Below, one piece after another: positions 54,301 to 64,000 of a stretch of 64,000 nt of DNA (the stretch's first letter is position 1; every line of letters begins with the position of its first letter). The position numbers and the translations under genes are program-made. Source of the stretch: Gymnogyps californianus (taxonomy: Eukaryota; Chordata; Aves; Accipitriformes; Cathartidae); assembly GCF_018139145.2 (NCBI RefSeq), contig NC_059474.1, positions 38,954,344-39,018,343 on the forward strand. Reading direction: 5' to 3'. The notes beneath the pieces were generated by a model that saw only the letters and a program-made list of their open reading frames with translations, was not told where the DNA came from and did not search any database.

Positions 54301-57300
54301 GTTACGAAAATACTAGATACTAATGATCATATTTCTTAGAGATTACTGTATAAAAAAAGAATTTTTACCAGAAAGAGGTGAGCTACCTTTCACGTTTTTT
54401 GGTAATTTTCCTTTGTTCTTTTGCAAAAAGGTTTGAGGGTTTGTGAGAATGGACTGTAAGATTCTGCAGTGAATAGCTGACCATATATATTCGATGAAAC
54501 TTCCCAAACTCATGTTTAATTATTTATAAAGGGCAGAATTTCAAGCTCCCACATGTCATGAGAATTTTTTAGTCTTATCTGCTATATAAACAAACAACAG
54601 TCACTTTGTCATCACTTCAAATTGGAGTTTACCTTCCAATTTGAAATACTGATTAACAATGAAGAAGGAAGGGGAAATACGAGAATGGATCAAAACTTCC
54701 TATGAACTGGTATCCCATCTCTGACAGTGGCCAACTGTGGTTGCCTATGGAAAAAGTAGATGAAACACTAAGATCAGAGTGATCCCACAAACTCCAAGCA
54801 GTCAGAGGGCTGTGTGAGTTTATAGTTGAGTCAAAACTGTTCTTTAATAGCCATTCCAATAATCTTTGTTGTATTTGCCTAGACATTTTCAAATTCTGCT
54901 GTATTGCTTTAAAGTAGGATTACCGTAACTGCAATCAGTGTTCAAAATGTGGGTGTACCGTGGATTTACCTCATAGCACAATAATATCTTCTGGTTTGTT
55001 CTGTATTAATTTCTTGATAATTCCTAACATTCTGTCTAAATTTCTTGCTTACTGCTAAGTATTTAGGTGACATTTTCAAAGAACTGTCCACGGTGATTCC
55101 AAAATATGTTTTCACAGTCACAAAGGCTACTTTAGAGTCAATCCTGCTGTATGTTTCTGTGTGCAGTACTCTTTTTCCTGACATTGTTCATCTTGCATTT
55201 CATCTGTTAGTCTATGATTTTATAATTTTGCTATATATTTTAGTTTTTAGGTTCCCATTTTGATATGGCTCAGGATATTTTGAAAGGTCACATTATTTTA
55301 AGTGTCTTCCAGAGACAGTTTCATAGGGGAATCATAATTACTGAATTTCTGCTGGATTGAGAAATTCCAAATTTTAAGTTCAGATCATGAAGATGCCATC
55401 TATGTGTCTTACATATAGAATAATTTTGGTACTCAAGTATATGGAGTTATTCAGGGAACTCATGAAGATACTGTCACACTATGAATCCATCTTCATGTTC
55501 ACAGCTGTGGTTCTTTGTTTAGAGAAATTATTGCTTACTGATGGCACATTTGTGAGTTAATTTTGGTGGAGTATTGGCTTGAGTATATTTGGATTGAAAA
55601 TCTGAGGGTTGGTCTTACTTTTGTAGGTATTTCAGACAGGTGATGGTACTGCCATGATGTGGGATATTAATATGCAAATTATATTGTCCATATTGACAGA
55701 GGGTGTTGACAGATGTTATAGAGTTTGTGCAGGACACCCACCATGTCTTGGAAAAGCTCACTTTTGTCAAGAGATATGAGTTTTTTGTGAACATGATAAG
55801 TAGTCTGAAAATGCCGTGGTAGAAAATGACAGGACTGCCATAGTTTTCTTGCTTGTGGATCAGTTTTCAACTGGGCAATCTAATTTCTCTGCATGACTGA
55901 GAAATGCTGTTAAGCTATATAGGAATAATTCAGAAAAATCTGTAGTGGATAGTGTTAGTCTAACACTCCTGTGAAATGTTCTGTTATTCTTACATAATTT
56001 GCTCCCTTGAATCACATTATCTCACTCATTACTATCCTTCCAACAAGTTTCCAAGATGTCCACCACATAAAAGTCAACATATAAAACCAGACATTCTAAT
56101 TAACCTATCTTAATTTCTATAGTTCATGCTTTAGTAACGAAACGTGGTCTTTGATTGCCTGGCCTATCTTGTTTTCTGTGACACAGAATTGGCTGCTAGT
56201 TATCACTGTGAAATTGAGAATATTTTTAAAGAAGTAAAATAATACACACCTATATGTTATATATACGCATCACAGCCTTTTGGCTTTCATTTGTGTGTAG
56301 CTTCTCAGTTTGAGGTTTTTTTTCCTCTTGTTTTAAAGAATTCATGTAATCCAGGAGGACTAATCAGATTACTTATAATTTCTGGCTTTATACAGTGATT
56401 AAGAATTTGATTTAAACTGACCAATATTATTGTGTTTGGCAGTTCTGAAATAATATCTTTATGCCATTGTTGTGGTATACTACGAGAAGAGCTGCACAGA
56501 ATGGCTTTTGTTGCATTCTGGTACTAGAGAGAAGCTTAATTCAGTTTGCAGAGGGAGGAGCATCTGCTGTAGGTCATAGAAAGAGAGATGTAGCAATATT
56601 TTTATATTGATTACATGGAAGAGGAAAAGGGCTATTTCTCTTAATGTCAACAGTAGGTGAAAATAAGAAATAATTGCATTGTCCACAAAAACCATGATGA
56701 AACCACTCTTTGTAGTTTATATGAAGTCTTAAATACCTCAGATTTCTTCCATAATGATAGTAGGTAGTAATGAAAAATATTTCCTTGCTATCTAGACACT
56801 TTGGGAGGTAACTTGATTTGTCTGTGTACAAAGACTGTGGGAAAGGTAAAAGCTAGTAGACCGGGAGCAGATTTTGTCTTTATTTATCCACATTACTAAA
56901 GCAGAATCTCAAAGAATTTGAGTTTTTCTAGCAACACTGAAGAGCAATGGTAATAGGAGTAGAAAAATGTACTGTGTACATAAACTACAACTGGACTGAA
57001 ATACAGCAACACACCAGTTCTGGCTGCCAGACTTTGTTCTCTCCTCCCTCTTTTCACAATATCTGTTATTGCCATGCCCATCTGTTATTACCATTGCCAG
57101 TTTTCCCCCATCAGTCTTGATTGAGAATTAACAAAAGAAATGGATACATTATGCAAAGAAGAAAACAAATGCAATAGAAAATTATTAATTACATCCCAAT
57201 TGTATTCATTATATCCCAACTGTTTTGCTTAACTAAACTGTCTGTTCTCCAACCTCTGTCTGTTTCTAGAATTTTTCAGATTTTAAGTTATATGGGACTG

Positions 57301-60300
57301 GAGTATGTCTTCCCTGTATATATGTACAACATCCAAGACAATGAGGTTGCTTATTTGATTGAATCATCTGTGCATAACTCCATGCTAAAAACATTGACTG
57401 TTAATAATAAATATTACCCTCCCTAGGGAAAATAGGGCTATATATAAAGATTTTTTTTTTTTAGGAAAAGCACTCAGAAATATATAAGCTTTTGGCAAAT
57501 CTAGTTCAGGCTCTTGATACATCTGTATGACTGTCCTATATTCTACCTTTTCCTTTTATGCTGGATGAAATAAATTATAGCTAAATGACAATAAAATAGT
57601 TTATCAGCATATGCACATATATCCCATCCTAGCTGATGAGGTTACTCTTGTAACAGATAATGCTTAAGCAGCATCAGTAGCACATGCAGCAGAGCTGTAA
57701 CAAATGACAATACATGGGCTACAGAAATGAAATGGATAGGTTTTTATCTGAAAGAAGACTAAAGCTTAATAAGAAATCCCATTTTGACAGTGGTTTGGCC
57801 TTTAGCAGAATATAAGAATTATCATTATTGATGCTGTTACATATATTACCCTTCCACACATTGATTTTTACTGCAGAACCTTTAACAGAAATGAGAAAAA
57901 CAAATATATGTATATATGGCTAAAAGCTAAATCCTTATTTGAATTCTTATCAGTATGGATAGCAAGAACATGGTTTAGGGACTTTTAAAGACACTTAAAT
58001 ATTTCTGTTTTAAAATTTCCCTTATGCTACCACTCACAGAGGTTAAAGTTATAGTGCTTAATCCTGTTGTCTGAGGTCTTTATGCAGAATGCATCTCTAC
58101 GTATCTTGGAAAGGCATTTTGTGCTTACATATGCATGCCTGTGTGGTTGGTGATTTTGCAAGTTGTATGGTGATATTACAGTATTACAGGAAGACCTGTT
58201 TGAGCCCTATGCAGTAAAATTACAATAATTTGTAAAATGGAGGTATAATGGTATTTCACTATTCCTTTTGGTAAATCACCAAGCTTGGAGGAAGTAGACA
58301 ATTCTGCAAATGCAGGTAAGACGTGAGAACAGAGCATGGAATGATGCAGAGGAAGAAACGCATGACCAAAGGAACAACAGCAATGAAGAAGGAAAGAGGT
58401 GGAGAAAGAAGAAAAAGAGGAAAAACAATCAATAGTTACTGTATGGGAAGGGAAAAAGATCAGAACAGGGTACTGCATGTGTCACTCAGTCAAGTGTGTT
58501 GTTTCCCTATTTATTTGAAAGGCTGGCTGTTGACAATCTCTTTGTTTTCAGTTGAGTTTACCCATACAGCTTGCTATTCACTGCCACATAGTCCCTACCA
58601 AAAAAATAAAAATAATAAAAAACCCCCTCCAACTCCACTGAGAAATACATCCAAGAAACAAATAGATGGCTTGGGAATATCAGCCAGCTGCAAAAAGTTC
58701 CTGAAATGCAAAAAAACCCAACCCCAAAACCCTAGAAGATAACAATGAAATCCTGAAATAAAGTCTTTTTAAATATTGATTAAAGGAGTTGAGCTCTTGT
58801 TTGTACTGTCGTTATGTACAGCATATTTTTCCAAGTGAAATCAAGTTAAAAATATATATTTCAAGAAATTATAGTTATTTATAATATACAGATTTTTTTT
58901 TTTTTAACTACCGATGTTGCTGCTTTCATCTGGATTATATTGTCTTTAAATAATTTTAGTTTAAAAAGGCCCCAATGGATTACAAATTACCTCACTATTT
59001 TGCAAGTGCAGGTCAAATTGCTTGTGGAGAGGCTGCATTGGAAAACACTTTTGTGGAAGAGTTCTGTTGTGATAATGGCTGTGTATCAATTATTTAGGAA
59101 ACAGAGAAAAATGAGGTTTAGTCCTGTACAGTACAGAGATGGAGTATACAGATCATAAAGTAAAAAGAAATGGCTGGTTCAGACACTGAAAAAGAGGCTG
59201 ACCTTATATTTATGACAGTGCTAGGCCCAGGAGTAAATCAAAGAGCACAATCCTTTAGATATGTGCTTACTTACATGCTAAAGTTCATATTTGATCTATG
59301 TGGTCATTGAAGCAATCATTTTTTATCCCTTTTTGGCCTTTCTCTCAAGTATAAAACAGAAGTATTACAATGAAAGGACAATTTATTTCTGCTATATGAA
59401 GACAATTATGTTAGTGTTTAATTGTGCTTGAGCTCATGTAGTTTCCATTCAAACTTTTGCTGGAGGTCAAAAATATTAAGCTATCTGCTCCTCATTTCAC
59501 AGGAACTTACAATAGAAGGGCTGAAGGGAATACTGAGGCTAAAGGACATCATCATGCTGAGCAATTCTGCCAAAAGTATTATCACAAACCTGCTGAATTT
59601 ACATGTGTTTTGTTTACACTGCAGAAGAAGAAAGTGAATTTTATTAGACAGAGAACATTCTGGAAAAAAAAAATCCATGAAGTAGTGTTGTTTAAACAAA
59701 GGTCTTACAAAGCATCTACAGCTTCAGGAAGAACATTTTTATTTAATTTTTCCTTTCCTTATGGTTTCTGTGTGATATGTGTCAAAAGTGTTAATTTTGT
59801 TGTAAAAATAATTTCATCATTTCCTAGACTATGCAGTTAACATGGAAATACTTTATTATAATGAACCAACTGCTCTTAATCTTAAAATAGAACTCACAGC
59901 TTTTGGTTAATTATTGTGGAATTTAATTTGCCCTAATCTGCTACGGTGACAAGTGCAATATAAATAAAAATGTGAAGAACAAAAATGTTCCATTAAGCCA
60001 AGAGTAAAAGTCATGAGATACACGTTAAGATTTTTCAACACTGGAACCTAAAAGTTCAGCCCAGAACCCTTTAAATAATAAATGGCCTGGGTGCTCAATT
60101 GTTCTGAGCCTTCATTAAATTTCAGTTAACTCAAGGAAAACCACTGTGTGTATAATTAGCTGCAAAAGTCAAGTTGCTTCTGTAGGCACCTGAATATAGA
60201 TGTAAAAGCTCACCTTTAGGATCTAAGCAAGAAAAAAAAAAAATTAAGAAACTATTTGATTTCAGCTCTGCTGCACTGGACTCTTGGGGTTTTTTTTGGT

Positions 60301-63300
60301 TTGCTTTTTTTTTGTTTCAATCTCAAATTATTTGTTGCTCTGTTTGAAGTCTAAGCCCCTGGGGATGAGTTTTTATGTGAGAATTTTATCTCTTTCTTTC
60401 TCTGTCTAGTTTAAGAAAAAAAAAGTCTCTAGACTCCATGGTTGTAGAGAGCAACCTTTAAAAAGAACTATTAGAAAAACAACTGAAGGCCAGAATCCAG
60501 GGGAGCAAAAGCAAATAAAAAATAGCATTAAGAAATATAAACAACATGAATTTAAACCCATCTCGTAATTCTAGGGGTGGGAATTACTCCCAGTTTCTTA
60601 ATATTTATCGTTATTCACACTGTGCTAGGCAAGTTATTTAACCTTTCCATACCTAACTTCTCTTCCGTATGTTGTAGCTGAAATAATAGTATTTACTCAT
60701 CTCTCAAGGTATTAGGAGATTTAATTTAATAATGCCTATGAAACACTTCATTAATCATAGAGGGAAAGTAATATGGAAGCATGGATTATTAACATTATTA
60801 ATTAATTAAAAGAATCTCCCAAGACAAGAAAGGAATGATTATGGTCAGGTGATTTATTTTTAAGAGTATACTGTACTGTGACTTCTAAAAGAATTTTCGG
60901 GCAGCCTTCGAAGAAAACACGTTAAGTATATTGTTAGTAGACTTGGATTTATAACCTCATCGAAATTTTTAGGTTTTTAAAAGACTCATTTCTTCTCTTC
61001 TGTTGAATTGATGAGTAATTATTATGCAAATCTTCTTGTATTTCTTTATGGGTAACCTTTGGACTGACATTTTAGCTAAATATTGTGTAAGATTATTGAT
61101 AAAACACAATTGAATAGTAACATAAGCAATGACAGCAGCTATTGCATATGTAAAATGCTCTCTGGAGTCTGAATGTTTTTAAATATGACAGGTTGAACAC
61201 TTTGACAATAAAAATATTCAGTGATGCCTTCTCTTGTTCTCAAATACACCATTAGATTAAAAGTGCTGAAACAGTTTCCAAGCTGACCACATTTTTTTAA
61301 TTAGATGTGAACGTGCTATTCTATGACAAATTGCAGTACTATCTAAATAATGTATTCCCTAAATAATACTAAACAAAACCTCTTTTTAAGGCTATTTTAT
61401 CATCATCAACATCATCACTATCCAGGAAAATATAATATGTGGAGTGATCACGGTATCTTTTAATCTGTGAAATATCCTTTTTCTCACTTAATAATTGCAA
61501 AGCAAGGAGAAATCACTTCTGACCCTGCTGCAGTAAACGATGGGTTTTTTTCTGCTAGCTTCAGTACAGTCAACTTTTACATCTCTTCAGTATTCTAGAG
61601 CAGCTCACTAGATGCTGTTGCATTCAGAAGAAGTTTCATGAAATAGAGGATTAGAGAAAAACTATGCAGAGCCTCATCCTCTGAGTTTTGCCTGGATCTG
61701 CTGAACTTAGCTCCTGAACAGAGGAAAAGAGGGAAGCTAAGTACTGGACCAGGAAGCTCTGGGATGAGGTGGGAGATGCTTTGAAGATCCACATATTTCG
61801 GACAGCCTCCTTTCCTAAAAGCTCAACAGAACCTCAAACCTATCTGCCTGTAAGAGGTACTTAGCAACAAGTTTACTAGTATTCACATCACTGAGTTGGT
61901 GCTCAACATAGTAAGGCAAGTCCCTACGTTCTTGAAAATATTTTACTTCTCATGGCACTCAAAATGATAGAAAAGTTTAGATCTTTTTATTTACCCTCTG
62001 TTTTCAAAGCAATTTCTATTTTTTATCCTGGTCCTGTTTTCAAGCTTGTTTTCATGATCATAAGAACTTCAGAGCTTATTTTACAATAAATAAAAAAGTT
62101 TAAAAACAGAGACTCTTATGACAGCATGATTCCAGGACTTGAGCATTTATGAAACATGTCAAATACTGGAAAACTTGAAACAAAATGCCCCAGACTGACA
62201 ACATTGCCCAGATATTTTGGTTCTCAGCATGCTTTTTCGCCTTATAATAATTTATTGATTTTTGTTATCACAATTGATGTGTTCAGTTTGCTTGTTTTTA
62301 AAGGAAGATAAAAATATTACACTTTACATCTTACTCTTTGTACTACAGATAAATAAAACGCTTTCTGTTTTCTCTGAAAGAGTTCACCATTGACAAATTT
62401 GAGCTGTTGTTTCTGAGTTTATGAAGTCTAAGAGCACTTAAAGCCTTGAAGGCATTATGTCATACTACTTGCATCGTGTCATCTAGGATGTGAGATCTGT
62501 TCTTGCTGACATGTCAACAAGAACATTAAAGAATGAAAGACCATTAAAAAGAGTGAAATAGTATTAGACTAGTTAACTTTCTAAAACAAGGCCTTTTTGA
62601 TACTTTCTGGGAAATTGTTCAAGAACAGCTTCTAAATTCACCTTAGCTGGAGATGTTTACAAGTCAGTCAGCCTGTCCTCTTGGCTGTTTCATTCTTTGA
62701 TAATAAGGATATCATAATAGGATTACATGGCATTACATTTGGAATCATTATGAGGAAATGTTTCTATATATCTGATATATGGCTAAATACGGTTAAATTG
62801 TAAAATCCAGTGCGATCAGTGCTTTCAAGAAAGATTATGGCTTTTCAAGAGAGGCGTAATTCCTGAGAACAAGCATAGTTGATCATAGAAAAATCATGTA
62901 TTGCCAGCTCTCAGGTAGATGAACAGATAGGCTTCACGATCCTTATTATTTCTTAAGTTTTCCCACTTTCCTGTCAAAATCTCTGAAACAGCAGACTCTT
63001 TAAACAGACTAGAGTCCACCTTGGGATAAATTCCTTTAAGCAACACAGAAAGAGAAATAAATAAGATTATAAGAAGAAAGAGTTTAAGACTTTCATAGCA
63101 AATACAGTGTGTGAAATGGAACTGCAAAGTGATATTTTTATTTTTAATTGTGGTACTCTATTAGCATAGTACCATTACATCCCTAAACAATTTGATTTAA
63201 GAAGAAACAGAATGGTAATATGTGGAGTAAAACCAGTGGCTCATCATTGTACACATTATTTGGAAGGCAAAATTAGTATGTTAGAAGGATGCTATTATTC

Positions 63301-64000
63301 TCAGAACACTTCATAAATCACCTTTGTCAAATTAAGAGTCTTTTCCTTTTCATTCTTAATAGTCCTGCTCTTTGAAATTATAAAATTTCTTTTTTCTTTT
63401 TTTTTTTTTTTTTTTTTCCTCAGGCTACTTCACTTCACTTGATTTTAAATCTGAATTTCTTAGTACTTGCTGGATCATGCAGAATAACCTGCACAAAACC
63501 AGACCTCTGTTGCTGATCCCTTATGTCATGTGTACTGTCCATTAAAATTATCATTCCCCTCATGCTTAAAAGCAACACATCCATCACAATAATCTTTACT
63601 GGGCATAGTGTGACAAAAATGCCAGAATAAAGCCTCTTTGAAAAGAGAAAATGAACAGAAGGTGGTAAAACAAAACCACAACAACTTTGTGGATAATAGA
63701 TAAATTCTCTTTCAGTTTCTGAAGATTTGGAAATGTTAAATTAAACTTACCATACCACCTGCGCAGACATACATCTGTCTATCTCTGAAAAACTTTCAGT
63801 TTTCTTCTCAACTGTTGGCGTACATGTTTGTCTCTACCCTGCAAAGGCAGAGGTATCAGCATGCTGTTTAAGGAGGTTTTATTCCTTTCTTCCTTATGGA
63901 GTTGTTTACTGGAGTTTTATGGAGGCTTGTAATATGCTGTAATAGGTTGAGGATTCTAATATGCTGAGGAATTAACACACTCAAAAAAAAAAAAAAAAAA

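Overview
This window looks like non-coding nuclear DNA from a bird, either intergenic or deep intronic. It is AT-rich by eye, has few CpGs, carries many short homopolymer runs, and stop codons interrupt nearly every frame. The avian assignment rests on the interspersed repeats. There are three CR1 LINE remnants (about 18800-19280, 49151-49236 and 50145-51380). One solo LTR (40583-40928, minus sense) matches what I remember of a widespread avian ERV LTR group, the zebra-finch TguLTR5-like type. CR1 alone would also fit a turtle or crocodilian, so the order within birds is not resolved.

Layout: 1-4679 is unique AT-rich DNA. 4680-5218 is a GC-richer block with TG...CA ends, probably another solo LTR in minus sense. 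5219-18799 is unique DNA with small foldbacks. 18800-19280 is a plus-strand CR1 3' end. 19281-40582 is mostly unique, with a pentanucleotide tandem repeat, perfect palindromes, G- and T-runs, a possible MIR SINE remnant and one exon-like interval (31180-31304). 40583-40928 is the internally deleted LTR. 49151-51380 holds two CR1 copies lying tail to tail; the larger keeps recognisable but broken reverse-transcriptase coding sequence. 53459-53815 is a GC-rich patch that shares a motif with the 4680-5218 element. 60614-60763 is a good match to an ancient MIR SINE. The window ends in an A-run at 64000.

I found no intact host protein-coding gene, tRNA, rRNA, known microRNA or CRISPR array. Apart from the CR1 fragments, the longer open frames look like chance frames or side effects of GC-rich repeats. 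The only protein-coding homology I recognise is the dead CR1 reverse transcriptase. I did not find a previously undescribed multi-gene system. The items most worth checking are the exon-like interval at 31180-31304, the paired GC-rich LTR-like blocks, and the nested foldback at 36185-36240. All repeat calls come from recalled family consensus patterns read by eye; no database search was possible.
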